Below are positions 25,257-35,868 of a DNA stretch of 64,000 nt, in pieces. Position numbers and translations under genes: made by a program. The stretch is taken from the NCBI GenBank assembly GCA_028095005.1, contig CM051460.1, positions 79,439,676 through 79,503,675 on the forward strand, in the 5' to 3' direction. The DNA comes from Rhynchospora pubera. Taxonomy: Eukaryota; Streptophyta; Magnoliopsida; Poales; Cyperaceae. The notes beneath the pieces are model-generated. The model was not told the DNA's origin, ran no database searches, and worked only from the letters and a program-made list of their open reading frames with translations. Numbering within the stretch: the first letter of the stretch is position 1; every line of letters begins with the position of its first letter.

Positions 25257-27010
25257 TGTTAGAAAGTGTGTAATTTTCATTTATTTTGCTAATTACCAAT
25301 TAATTAACCAAGCAAATCACACACAAAAGATCTAGTACACAAGCTATTCAAACACACGAGAAAAAGGGTTGGAAGTATACCTCTCTTGGTATCGCAACCA
25401 AGAGGCTCGTTCCAACGGTTTGGCGTGCTCTCCAAGAACCTCCACGCCGTGCGCCTCGAGTCCACTAAGAAATTAACGACCTTCTCAAATCAATTATGCT
25501 AGTAATTGAGAGAAGTGTGTCTAATTCCAAAGCTTTCCCTCTTCAAGTTAATTCTCCAATTAATTTAGTGGAAAAGCTTGCTCAACACATGAGCTAGGTG
25601 GTATGTGGAAGAGAGAAAGGGGAATAGAAAATTCTGAAATTTTCTTTCCCTCTTGTGAGGTGCGGCCAAAGAGAGAAGGAGAGAGAGAGGTGTGTGGAGG
25701 CTAGGGTTTGCTCCCAAAGAACACCCCTTTATATAGGCCACTCAACCTAGCTCTCATCCAAAAATACATGGACAAATTTGCCCCTTGCCCTAGCCGCACC
25801 TACCTACCCCATATATGGGTTGGGCCTCAAGTTAAGTTGAGCCCAATACTCCTCCATTTAAATGCACCTTTCATTGGACATTAAATTAACCAATTAATTT
25901 AAAGCCCAATTAGCTCAAATAATTAAATGTGTTGATTATAATTAATTATTAACTATTTAATAATTAATATGGAATTAGTCAATGCATTAAATTATTTTTA
26001 TATGATCTATTTGACTTAATTAATCATAACGGTCCATAACGGCATACGATTAATTAATCAACTTATCATATTTTGCAAAACCAATTGTTGCAAATAAATA
26101 ATTAATGCACGTGTGGTTAAACACCTTATTATGTGTGACCCTTTGAGGATTTATGCTATGTTGGACATGGAATTAAATCGTTATTTAATTCCAATAATCA
26201 TAAGCGGTATCTAGCAACACGTTATGATTCCTAATTCGCATAAATAGTGTACAGCTACAAAATTTCAATCCTGCATAAGAGAATAAATGTATTTCCCTAT
26301 TTTGATTCTTATGTCACACGATATCATCGTATAATCCAAGATAGGAATGTGTCATTCTTGCAGATTATACGTTTCTTGATCTAGAGATAATTGTATAAAG
26401 TTGCATGCAAACAATCTATCTCCATCAAGGGGCCCAAACAGATATCGTCACTCACTAATTGAATTAATGAGGGACATACGGTTTTCTTGATGATTAACTT
26501 TTCTCCGCACAATTCAAGAGAACATAAATAAAGTCCGTATAGCAGCCCTTATCGGGAATCAGCGGTAGACAGTATTTATTGAACCTATCCTCATGTGGAA
26601 AAGATAAACATCTCAAACTTAGAACCAAAATCACAACGAAATAAACAATAACACATAACACAATCCATATGTTTATTTCGATGGGTCAAGTCCTGTGCTA
26701 TGTTCCATAACATACACATATGCAATTAAGTTGGTAACTCTTTACCTATGATTAGTAGAATTTAATCATCACTTAACTTGCATACTAATCTTATAAGATA
26801 ATTAATGTTCCTTGTTAATTATCAAGATTATGGACCGTTTAGATTTATTATTGTCATTCTAAAGAATGATCCACAGAGATCTACAATTCAGATCCTCAAC
26901 CTGAATGATCTGTCAATAATAAACCTAGGAACAGATGATAAAATATCATCCAAAACATAAACTAATAATTAAGTCATTAAATTATTGACTTCTAGGACAT
27001 AACTCTAACA
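25257..27010 (-). repeat. Right LTR (5' LTR of the minus-strand element)
   Basis: 1754 bp and about 99% identical to the left LTR by eye. The minus-strand TATA box at about 25725-25736 would drive transcription toward lower coordinates, antisense to the mTERF copy. Confidence 0.92.
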
Positions 27011-28042
27011 CATTGCACACTATCTCATCTCCTCCTTCGCCTTCTCCCCTCATCGAGCGCTGAAATGCTCGTCTTATTCCAACCTCAGGGCAATCAAATC
27101 CTCGGAGCGACCTGACTCGGTTGTAGCATTCCTCAAAGGTACAGGTCTATCACATCACCAGATCAATGCTGTTGTTTCATTCCACCCCCGTATTCTGGCT
27201 TACAATGTGGAGAAGACCCTGGAACCAAAGCAGCGTTAGTTGATTGATGCGGGTTTCTCTGGAGAACTACTAGTTCAGTTGATCCGACACAATCCAATGT
27301 CCCTCTCTTTGAAAGACACTCTCTCACGCCTCCTCTTTTGGAGAGATTTTGTTGGGAACAACAGCTAGGTTTTGTTAAAGATTATTAAGATGAACAGTTT
27401 GCTTGCCACATTAGACATTGATAACCATGTTGTTCTTAGAATAAATCTATTAAAAGAACATGGATTATCAAATCAAGATATTGTGTCATTGCTTCAGATT
27501 GGAAACCGCTGCATGAACAAAAGCCTAGATTCTCTGAGGCATAAACTTGAGCTAATTGAGGAGATGGGGATTGAACGGGGATCCAGAATGTTTGTGTTTG
27601 GTTTAAAAGTTATTGGTGATTACAGTAAAGATGAAATAAAAAGGAAAGTGAAGTTCTTCATAACGACATATCACATATATATGGCTGGTCAGAGGAAGAA
27701 GTGCACGCTGCTTTCAGGAAGTACCCTGCTCTACTCACTTTCTCTGCGAATAAAGTGAAGTCAAATATGGATTTTCTCATGAAAAAAGCTGGGTTTGGGT
27801 CAAGAAGCATAGCTTTGCAGCCTCAGCTGCTTGGGTATAGCGTTGAAAGAGTATTGGTTCCAAGGTATATTATATTGAGTACATTGCAAGCCAAGGGTTT
27901 GAAGAAAAAGTACAGTCTTTTGAGTGCTTCTGTCTTGTCTGAAAGCAACTTTCTTGAGAGGTATGTAGCGGCACATGAAAAGGATGTGCCTGGGCTTGGC
28001 GAAGCTTATGCTGGTGCTTATGGTGGAGATGTGCCGACGTGA

Positions 28043-29984
28043 CTGTAATTTGTCTGGACAAGAATTTTGTGAATCAATTTATATATGCAAATTTGGTCAG
28101 ATTATTAACTATATATGCTGTAGTTGTTTAATACATTAACCAAGCAGCTGCAAGGAGGCTTCAGCTATTTTTGTAATTTTAGTTATTATTGAATTACTTT
28201 TGTAGTTCTTAGAAGTTTGTAGGTCTCAATTGTTACACATTCGGTCCCAGAATCATTTTGGTTGGATATGGGTTATCCTTGGTTGGTTTCCTTTGTTTTC
28301 TTTATCTTGCTCTTTATACGATTAACAATTCATGCTAATCATTTCTACGAAGCTATTTCAACCAACGAATCAAATTGTGTTTTACTTAAAGGCTAAACTC
28401 TGCATTGCTGGTTTATTGTTAAAGCTACTTGAAATTTCAATTCTACTCTACTTATCAATATTTGTTGTTGGGATCTTGGTATCTGTGTGTGGTAGCTGCT
28501 AGACAAAATGTAGTGAAATGATCTAACGATAAGAGTGGACAAATGGAGGGTCTAATAGGAAGAAAAATGTGATCTGTAGAAAAATTGCTCTCGGTCTGTT
28601 TTTAGCTCTGTAGTTTGATAGGCTTTCTTTTAAAGGGGTTTGTTATTTTGGATCACAAGTACTGTCTTACACTTCTGTGTCCATCATTGTTTAGAATATC
28701 TACTTGCAATTAGGTATACTGTTTACAATAGGAAAAACAAAAAGATGTTTGATCTGTTGGTCGCTTTATTGTTGTTTTAGTTCATAACTAGATCAACGAC
28801 AACAAGTCAACAACTAAGCTTTTTGTCCCAAACAAGTTGGATAGGCTAAGAAGTTGAAAATTCAGATTATGGCTTCTGTATTAAGGAGTAGTCATGGACC
28901 ATATTTTCTTGCAAAGTGGTGATCCGTCTTGAAGAGTCTCAATTAATAGACTGGAAAATACATGAATATTTACGACTAGTGCTCAGATTATAAGACTGCT
29001 TCTTGTTGCAATAAATTTACAGAAAGTTTAAATTTGTTTCTTTTCTCCTCCATTTATAGGCAACTTTGTTGTTACAGTATTGATTAACAAATCTGTGTTT
29101 AATTTGATACCAGTTCTGGTGTGCTATCCGATTTCTTAATGTTATAACGTGGAACGCTTTTCTGAGTTCTCATAAAACGAAGTTTCACAAAGATATTAGG
29201 TTGTACTTAAGTTTACAATTATGGATTGTTGGGCGCTTTATTGAACTAGTTATGATCTTTTCTTCTTTTTTTTTTTAATAGAAACAGCCAGTAGCTATTG
29301 CTCTAGTTTTTCTAAAAGAAAAAAAAAGTAGTAAACTGGTACTTCAATTTTTTCATTATGATGCAATCCGGGGGATGAGATCCAAATTCTACTGCAGAGG
29401 AAGGAGGTTACACAAGATGTGTACTGAAAATAAATGAAAATAAGTTTTTCCACAAAAGAATCAATTACATTATCAATCTGAATTAAAATTTCCGTGCAAT
29501 TTAATTTCTAAAATATTGACAGTGATGATAATTGGGGTCTCCCATGAGAATTAAGGAAATACTCGGAGGAATTTCAAAACGAATGGATCTCTTAAAACAC
29601 GTGAAAGAATTAGAGTTTTGATTATTCCATTCTTTTAAAGCTGCTGCCTTCCAACATATGACATCAGAAAACACATGTACTCTATATTACCAACTACTAT
29701 GGCTTAAGTAAAAGTTCCTACGAAACATTCATAGCAATTTCAAGTTTTCAACTGATTAATCTAAGAGAAAGACAAGAATGTACTCGCATAAAATTTTATT
29801 TAATATTTGCAAAAAAGAATAATATTGTACGGAGTTTTGTTTGTTTTAAGGATATATATTATTTAAATTTTTTTGGTTTAGAATTCAAAATTAGCATCAA
29901 TCAAATATCCAACGAACGGTGAGTCAGTGACAAAACCAACCAATGAAACAACAATTTTATTTTATTTTTTTGGTCAAAACAACA
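28043..29984. other. 3' flank of mTERF unit 1
   Basis: No separate gene. The sequence is homologous to 32151-34430 in scattered blocks (for example ACAAGTTTGTAGGTCTCAA-like and GGACAAATGGAGGGTC) and gives the reference for what was later inserted into unit 2. From about 29400 the homology fades into AT-rich DNA. Confidence 0.6.
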
Positions 29985-30234
29985 ACAACAACAACAGCAG
30001 CACATTTTATGACATTTCGTAAGCCATACTTCCAACAAAGAAAGTTGCACACGTTGTTCCTGCACAATTGGAGTTGGTCCATCAAACAAAACACGAGAAG
30101 AAACACATAAGGTAACAAGACCCAACAGCAGAAGATCCCCCATAGCTCTGCACCTCTCCCTCGACCACGAAGTCACGAACTGAACCCCCAGACCCAGTTG
30201 TCAGTCGGATCTGACCGATCGCTTGACTAGGGAT

Positions 30235-30431
30235 GAATTCGCATCCTCGCCATCCAGTGGATGGTTCGATCTCAGCCGTCTGATTTAATCTCAATGGCTA
30301 TAAATGCCCCGTGCATGATATTAAGATTGATAGGCCCGAAAAAATCTAACCGTTTAGATTAAATCAGACGGCTCGTATCGAAAGACGTCCACTGGATGGT
30401 TGTTATTCAACCATCCAGAGGATACGCTCTC
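30235..30431 (+). mobile_element. MULE-like MITE family 2, copy A, 10-bp TSD
   Basis: Ends GAATTCGCATCCTC and GAGGATACGCTCTC. GACTAGGGAT flanks it at 30225-30234 and 30432-30441. The interior folds back (CAGCCGTCTGATTTAATCT against AGATTAAATCAGACGGCT). The ten-base duplication fits Mutator-like elements. Confidence 0.88.
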
Positions 30432-30487
30432 GACTAGGGATAGGGTCGAACCGAGTACACGGTACACCCATTCGAATGAACCGTTTC

Positions 30488-30690
30488 GACTTCGCATCCT
30501 CTGGATGGCCATCCAGTGGATGGTTTCGATCTCAGCCGTCTGATTTAATCTCAATGGCTATAAATGCCCCGTGCATGATACTAAGATTGATAGGCCCGAA
30601 AAAATCTAACCGTTTAGATTAAATCAGACGGCTCGGATCGAAAGACGTCCACTGGATGGTTGAATACAACCATCCAGAGGATACGCTCCC
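30488..30690 (+). mobile_element. MULE-like MITE family 2, copy B, 10-bp TSD
   Basis: Ends GACTTCGCATCCTCTGGATG and CATCCAGAGGATACGCTCCC. GAACCGTTTC flanks it at 30478-30487 and 30691-30700. It is very similar to copy A and in the same orientation only 57 bp away, but the separate TSD shows it inserted independently rather than by tandem duplication. Confidence 0.9.
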
Positions 30691-30700
30691 GAACCGTTTC

Positions 30701-30983
30701 ACCCATTCTCTCTCTCTGTTTTTTTTTTTCTTTCTAGGGTTTGACATGACTAAACCCCAAAATCGAACTTTTTCTGATTGCAGCCTACGGGCTGTTAAGT
30801 GTCAACTCTCAAAAAAAAAAAAAAAAAAAAACTGCCTCTCCTCTCCCCACCTCACTCTTCGCCGCTGCCCAAGAGATTGTTGATTGCGTTTCCCGACGGA
30901 GCAATCTCTCACTATTCTTGCCATTGCTCCCTCCCTCCAATTTCCAGTAAGTCTCAATTTCAGAGTACAGCATAGATATAACC
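30701..30983 (+). promoter_or_regulatory. Probable 5' leader and promoter of the intact mTERF
   Basis: CT-rich tracts, a run of about 20 A at 30809-30829 and pyrimidine-rich sequence resembling a plant 5' UTR. No convincing TATA box was seen. Two MITEs lie immediately upstream and could alter expression relative to the dead copy. Confidence 0.4.
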
Positions 30984-32150
30984 ATGTCTTCTTTCCTTGC
31001 CAAGACAAAATTATTATTCTCCTCCTCTTTTTCCTTCCACCACAACCATTTCCATCAGCTGGCGCTTCCGACCCCACTTCTACGCCACTCCCTTTCAACG
31101 CAATCCCACCAACCCAAGGAGCTGCCGTTCATTGCACAGTACCTCATCTCCTCCTTCGCCTTCTCCCGGGATCGAGTGCTCAAATGCTCGGCTGACAGGC
31201 ACCTCGCCGCGATTAAATCCTCGGAGCGGCCCGAGTCAGTCGTGACATTCTTGAAAAATACTGGTCTATCACATGACCAGATCAAAGCTGTTGTTTCATT
31301 CCATCCCCGTATTCTGGCGTGCAACGTGGAGAAGACCCTGAAACCAAAGGTCCGTGAGTTGATGGATGGGGGTTTCTCTGGAGAACTACTGGTTCTGTTG
31401 ATCCGGTACAACCCAAATGCGCTTGAAAGGAAAGATACTCTCTCACGCCTCCTCTTTTGGAGAGATTTTGTTGGGAATAACAATGAGGTTTTGTTAAAGA
31501 TTATTAAGAGGAACAGATTGCTTGCCATATGTGACATTGATAACCATGTTGTTCCTAGAATAAATCTATTGAAAGAATATGGATTATCAAAACAAGATAT
31601 TGTGTCAGCACTTCAGATCAGAAACTGCTGCATGACCACTGGCCTAGATTCTCTGAGGCAGAAACTTGAGCTAATTGAGGAGATGGGGCTTGAACGGGGA
31701 TCCAGAATGTTTATGTGTGCCTTCAAAGCAATTGGTACTTTCAATAAGGATCACTTAAAAAGGAAAATCAAGTTCTTTATGGTAACATATAGCTGGTCAG
31801 CAGAAGAGGTGTACGCTGCCTTCAGAAAGTACCCTACTGTATTCTCTCTCTCTGAAAATAATGTGAAGTGGAAGATGGATTTCCTTATGAGAAAAGCTGG
31901 GTTTGAGTCGAGAAATATAGCTTTGCAGTCTGCACTGCTTGGGTATAGCTTAGAAAGAGTATTGATTCCAAGGTATACTGTATTGAGTGAATTGGAAGCT
32001 AAGGGACTCAAGAAAAAATGCAGTCTTTTGAATGCTTGTGTGATATGTGAAAGCAACTTCCTTAAGAGGTATGTAGTGCCATATGAGAAAGATGTACCTG
32101 GGCTTGGTGAAATTTATGCTGGAGCTTATGGTGGAAAGTTGCTCAGATGA
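30984..32150 (+). CDS. mTERF-domain protein, probably organellar
   Basis: Single-exon gene of 388 aa. The N-terminus (MSSFLAKTKLLFSSSFSF, then HNHFHQLALPTPLLRHSLST) is Ser/His/Leu/Arg-rich with no acidic residues, as expected for a mitochondrial or plastid targeting peptide. From about residue 85 come repeated mTERF helical motifs: FLKNTGLSHDQIKAVVSFHP, NLLKEYGLSKQDI, KIKFFMVTYSWSAEEVYAAF, and MDFLMRKAGFESRNIA with YSLERVLIPRY. mTERF proteins bind nucleic acid and act in organellar transcription termination, splicing or translation; the exact role is not predictable. Plants have many tandem intronless copies of this subgroup, as here. The start is supported by alignment with the broken copy. 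No defects were seen. Confidence 0.93.
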   Translation: MSSFLAKTKLLFSSSFSFHHNHFHQLALPTPLLRHSLSTQSHQPKELPFIAQYLISSFAFSRDRVLKCSADRHLAAIKSSERPESVVTFLKNTGLSHDQIKAVVSFHPRILACNVEKTLKPKVRELMDGGFSGELLVLLIRYNPNALERKDTLSRLLFWRDFVGNNNEVLLKIIKRNRLLAICDIDNHVVPRINLLKEYGLSKQDIVSALQIRNCCMTTGLDSLRQKLELIEEMGLERGSRMFMCAFKAIGTFNKDHLKRKIKFFMVTYSWSAEEVYAAFRKYPTVFSLSENNVKWKMDFLMRKAGFESRNIALQSALLGYSLERVLIPRYTVLSELEAKGLKKKCSLLNACVICESNFLKRYVVPYEKDVPGLGEIYAGAYGGKLLR

Positions 32151-32520
32151 CATTAACTTGTGTGGGGAAGAATTTTGTTACTCAGTTTACATCTGCAAAT
32201 TTGGTCAGGGCATTAACTAAACAGCTGCAACGAGGCTTGAATTATTTTTATAATTTTAGTTATTGTTGAATTTCTTTACAGTCCTTACAAGTTTGTAGGT
32301 CTCAAATGTTACACATTTGGTTTCAGAATCTGTTTGGTTAGATATTGGTTGTCCCTGATTGGTTTCGTTTGTTCGTTTTATCATGCTATTCATTTGTTGT
32401 TGATAATTAACGACTCATGCTAATCATTTCCCCCAAGCTATACTAACCAACAAAACCAAATTGTGTTGTACTAAAAGGCTAAACTCCAGATTGCTTATTT
32501 ATTTTTTTGGGGGTCTAGCC
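32151..32520. other. 3' flank of the intact mTERF
   Basis: Homologous to 28043-28470 of unit 1. Probably 3' UTR and flanking DNA. Confidence 0.6.
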
Positions 32521-32528
32521 GTCTAGGT

Positions 32529-33501
32529 CATACTTTTAGAATCGTAAAATGTATCGTGTATCGATGGATTTAGTATCGAACCGTGTATCGTGTATCGTAA
32601 CGAATCGTTAAAGATACGTTAACAATGATATGTTCATCCATTTAGTCATCATTAGGTGGAAGTATTGGTTATTACTGTATAATTTGTCTAATTTATTTGA
32701 GTAACATCATCTGCGTAATTTATAAAATTATATTGTAAATTACTGTATTATTATTAACATTAATATATCATTTTTACTATATAAATATAAAAATTGTAGT
32801 CATTTTAATCATTATATTTGTACTTGTATAATATTATATTATTATTATTTCATATTCATTACTAATTATTATATTGTTTATAAAATATTATACTATATAA
32901 TATATTAGATTATAATTATCATAATTATTATATTGTATTTTATATATTATTAATTTATTATACTATGTAACTTATATAAATTATAATTAGTATAATCATT
33001 AATGATTAATAATGTGGATTATATAATATAATTATAATTATAATATATCTGAAAGTTAATTGGTATAGTTGGAATATAAATATCTATAAGTTAATTAATA
33101 TAAATATCGTATAATTCTCTAGCTGAAATAAGACAAACAGAGGGGTAAAGCCCACTTGAGCCCATTTCTTATGTCCAATTAATATGGGTCCCACCTGTCA
33201 GTTTCTTCTCTTTCCCATTCACATTTCTTCTCCTCTGGGCTCTGGCGCACGAAGAAAAGCGGCGACCAAATATTTTATTGAAAAAATTAAATCGTCGCAT
33301 CTATCTCGTTATCTGATTGGTTACTACCGTATCGTTCGTATCGCACGATTCGATATGATACGCGACTCGCTCTCCGTCTCGCTCGCGATTCCGTCGATTC
33401 CCATCGCCATCGATACAAAGCTACGGTTCGTCTCGATAGGGGTTTGACTCGTAATGCTACGTACGATTCGCACCGTGAATCGTACGATACTAAAATGTAT
33501 G
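32529..33501. mobile_element. 973-bp DNA element with 8-bp TSD GTCTAGGT
   Basis: GTCTAGGT flanks it at 32521-32528 and 33502-33509. The ends are inverted: CATACTTTTAGAATCGTA on the left and, read inward from the right, CATACATTTTAGTATCGTAC. Both subterminal zones contain many ATCGTA/TCGTAT motifs. The middle is a very AT-rich TATAAT-type stretch, followed by about 200 bp of GC-richer sequence with GGTCCCACCTGTCAG and TTCTTCTCCTCTGGG. The corresponding place in unit 1 (near 28478) is uninterrupted. No transposase frame is present. The 8-bp TSD points to hAT, but the ends are not the usual hAT ends. Confidence 0.85.
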
Positions 33502-33509
33502 GTCTAGGT

Positions 33510-34721
33510 ATTTATGTGTGGTAGCGGCTAGCTAACATGTAGTGAAGTGATCTGATGATGACAGTGGACAAATGGAGGGTCGAATAAGACGGAATATGAT
33601 TAGTAGAATATTTGCTATTGGACTGATTTTAGCTCTGTAGTTTGTATGGTTTCATTTTTGAAGGGTTTGCTATTTTGGATTTCAATACTGTGTTACACTT
33701 CTTTGTCCATCATTGTTTAGAAGATATTCGGTGTACTGTTGGTAATAAAAGCCTAATTGATTTTAGGACTTTTGATCTGTTGTTTGCTCTATACTTTTTT
33801 GGTTCATGACTAGACTGGAGTTCTGTCACATGAGAATAGTTTTAGATCATGGTTTCTGTACCAAGGGGGCATGAACCATATTTCCTGACCAGTACTGATC
33901 TGGTCCTGCAGACTCCAAATCTCAATCAATAGCCTTGAAAATACAAGAGAGTTAAGAGTCGTGCTAACAGTCTATCTAGTTGCAATTAATCTTACCCAAA
34001 GTTGCTATTTCGGTTTTTCCTCCCTCTATAGGTGAAGTTGAAGCTATTGTATTTGTTGAATTTGGTACCTGTTCTGGTGTTCTGTCAGATGTCTTGATGA
34101 GTATCCTGTATAAGGCTTTTCTTAGTTCACATGAAAGGTTGTTTTACAAAGATTCGAGGTTGTAGATAAGTTTACAATTATGGATTGTTGAGTGCTTTAT
34201 TGAAATAATAATGATCTATTTTCCTTCTAATAGAAAAGGCCCGTAATTCGTGCTCCATTTTTTTGTACAAGAAAAGAGAAAATGATGGTAGGTTGATACT
34301 TCATTTCTTTGTCCTTTGTAATGCAATCCGACAGATAGGTTCTAGATGCTATTTTGTTAGGTTGATACTTCAATTCTTTTTATCCTTTGTGATGCAATCC
34401 GACAGATAGGTTCTAGATGCTATTATGTTGTCCTACATGAACTTACACTAGTTTATGCCTTTATATTTTTTGTAATGAGCTGTTTCTTAGTTATACAAAT
34501 AGAAGGAAATAATATAGTTTTGGTCTACCAAATAAAGAAAACCTCCCAAAGCTATTTCTCCAAAAATTACACAGACTGAAGATCACATCCCACTTTGTGC
34601 AAGAAAAGAATAAATTCGTTTCAGTCTTCTAATGAAGATGAAGTTTCTATTTTTTTCCCCTATACATAAATCTGTCACACTCTCCTATTTTAATTAAAAT
34701 TTGAGAAGAACTTCTTGCTGT
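33510..34721. other. Flank homologous to unit 1, no gene
   Basis: Continuation of the duplicated 3' flank up to about 34430, then unique AT-rich DNA leading to the lyase fragment. Confidence 0.5.
34289..34431 (+). repeat. Local tandem duplication, about 70 bp x 2
   Basis: GCAATCCGACAGATAGGTTC with flanking TTGATACTTCA..TTTT and TAGATGCTATT occurs twice in a row. Unit 1 has only a single related copy near 29340-29375, so the duplication arose in unit 2. Confidence 0.75.
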
Positions 34722-35265
34722 TTATGCTCCATAAGGTCCCTCAAAACGGAGATAGTCGTACATAATACCACTAAACGCAAAACCTCCAAATGACTGTGTA
34801 AGAAAAATTGTATTTTCGCCTTGAAAAATCAATTTTCCTTCAATCGGCACTTCATAATTCCACTGAAATCCATGAATCCCATGTCGTGCAATCGCATTCC
34901 CGTCACCGAATTGATATGTTCTGAAAAGGGTGTCTCCATTGGGATAATTCACTCGAACCTAAAATAATGACATTTTTTTTAGAGGACTAAAACGATAACA
35001 TATTGTAGGTGAGATTTTGTGGCAAGATGCTAAGATAGAGTGATTTGTCACCAATCATTGCATCATGTATTATGTATGAAACCCATCAATATGGAAAATG
35101 TTGAGTCCATGATTAAAAAAAAAAAAGTTACCTCTAGTCTTGCCATATGAGCAGTCGCAATAGCGATTCGCAACATATAGGAACTTTTTTGTTGTATGTT
35201 CATGAGGTTGAACTTGATCTGCCAGGTGGTTGTAGAATATTTATTTCCAACATTCCTACAGCATT
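34722..35265 (-). pseudogene. 3' end fragment of a rhamnogalacturonan lyase (PL4) gene
   Basis: Two minus-strand exons, 35265 (or beyond) to 35132 and 34958 to 34722, are joined by a GT-AG intron. They read TTTWQIKFNLMNIQQKSSYM, LRIAIATAHMARLE, then VRVNYPNGDTLFRTYQFG, GDGNAIARHGIHGFQWNYEV and ENTIFLTQSFGGFAFSGIMY, ending DYLRFEGPYGA. This is the C-terminal carbohydrate-binding-like domain of plant rhamnogalacturonan lyases, secreted enzymes that cleave pectin. The catalytic and FnIII parts should lie at higher coordinates but are replaced by AT-rich DNA and transposons, so the gene is truncated here. The exons themselves have no stops, so a distant 5' part cannot be fully excluded. Confidence 0.8.
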
Positions 35266-35860
35266 CTCGAAGAACACAATCAATAGTAACAAAATGTTAT
35301 CAGATAAAAAAGAATTTAGATGCAATTACAATAATTCAGAATAAAGAAAAAGTACTCAGTAAGGGTAGTAATAGATATAAAACATGATTACAAAGTAGTG
35401 GCTAGTGTCAAACATATAGAACATATATACTTATCCAATGTGATAAAATTTTAATTTTTAAAATTGAAATGGCCGATCCAAATCGCTCAAATTATTTTAT
35501 GTTATAAAATCTTCATGGAGACTAAATTTTATATTTTTTCAATTTTTTTACTGTTTTTTTTGGAATTTTTTCAATATGCTCAATTTAAAAAGTTCTGAAC
35601 ATTCCAATTTTGAAAATTCGAAAAAAATAGTTAAAAAATATGAAAAATATAAAATTTTATTTTCAAGTATATTTTAATATAGAGATCATATTGAGCTGTT
35701 TAGATCGACCGTTTTAAATTGTATTAGGATTGCAACTTACCTAATGAGATACTTATAAAGATTGAGATATGTTTTCATCACATAGGAAAAATAACCTGCA
35801 TTTTTTAATTAAAAAAATCAGGTTATTTCCTAAGCGAGACCACGTTATAGCAGAGAGTAA
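35266..35860. other. AT-rich DNA with a decayed GATCCAAA foldback core
   Basis: GGCCGATCCAAATCG near 35472 and TTTAGATCGACCG near 35699 are inverted. The middle consists of A/T stretches with AAATTTTATATTTTTTC, similar to the foldbacks at 48958, 54726 and 62578. The element ends are not recognisable. Confidence 0.4.
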
Positions 35861-35868
35861 GAATATAC

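Larger units (their letters stand above)
17345..27010 (-). mobile_element. Copia-type LTR retrotransposon, apparently non-coding, TSD CATTG
   Basis: LTRs at 17345-19107 (1763 bp) and 25257-27010 (1754 bp) begin TGTTAGA and end TCTAACA. The flanks are CATTG at 17340-17344 and 27011-27015. On the minus strand a primer-binding site TGGTATCAGAGC (initiator-Met tRNA type) sits 1 nt inside the right-hand LTR, and a purine tract AAGTGGGAGAT abuts the left-hand LTR. That fixes orientation as minus and fits Ty1/Copia. The LTRs differ by about 17 substitutions plus one 9-bp indel, so insertion is fairly recent. The 6.1 kb interior has no open frame above about 95 codons and no recognisable integrase or reverse transcriptase, so it is probably non-autonomous. 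Confidence 0.92.
17185..28042 (+). pseudogene. mTERF pseudogene split by an LTR retrotransposon
   Basis: The 5' part (17185-17344) encodes the first 53 residues, starting MSSFLAKRILLFS. The 3' part resumes at 27016. Bridging the insertion and one CATTG restores the reading frame seen in the intact neighbour (PFI then AHYLISSFAF). Beyond that the copy is broken independently: GAG to TAG at 27237-27239, a second TAG at 27366-27368, and about 11 extra bases near 27670-27680 (ACATATCACATATATAT) that shift the frame before WSEEEVHAAFRKYP. The frame ends AYAGAYGGDVPT at 28042. mTERF proteins are organellar nucleic-acid-binding helical-repeat proteins; this copy cannot make one. The insertion could have caused loss of function or landed in an already dead gene. 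Confidence 0.92.
16690..29400 (+). repeat. Tandem duplication unit 1 (mTERF region)
   Basis: Excluding the LTR retrotransposon, this unit aligns with unit 2 (29985-34430). Shared stretches before the gene include AAGTTGCACAC near 16699 and 30040 and CAGCAGAAGA near 16867 and 30126. The gene and long 3' flanks also match, for example GTGGACAAATGGAGGGTC near 28534 and 33564. Substitutions and indels throughout show the duplication is not recent. Confidence 0.7.
29985..34430 (+). repeat. Tandem duplication unit 2 (mTERF region)
   Basis: The partner of unit 1. It carries the intact gene, two MULE-like MITEs in the promoter region and the 973-bp element downstream. None of these is present at the matching sites of unit 1. 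Confidence 0.7.

Noticed and set aside
30235..30690. Simple tandem duplication of a promoter segment
   Set aside because: Each copy has its own distinct 10-bp TSD, so these are independent transposon insertions.
31055..31537. 160-codon minus-strand frame inside the mTERF gene
   Set aside because: Antisense shadow of an intact 388-aa gene, without its own promoter or homology.
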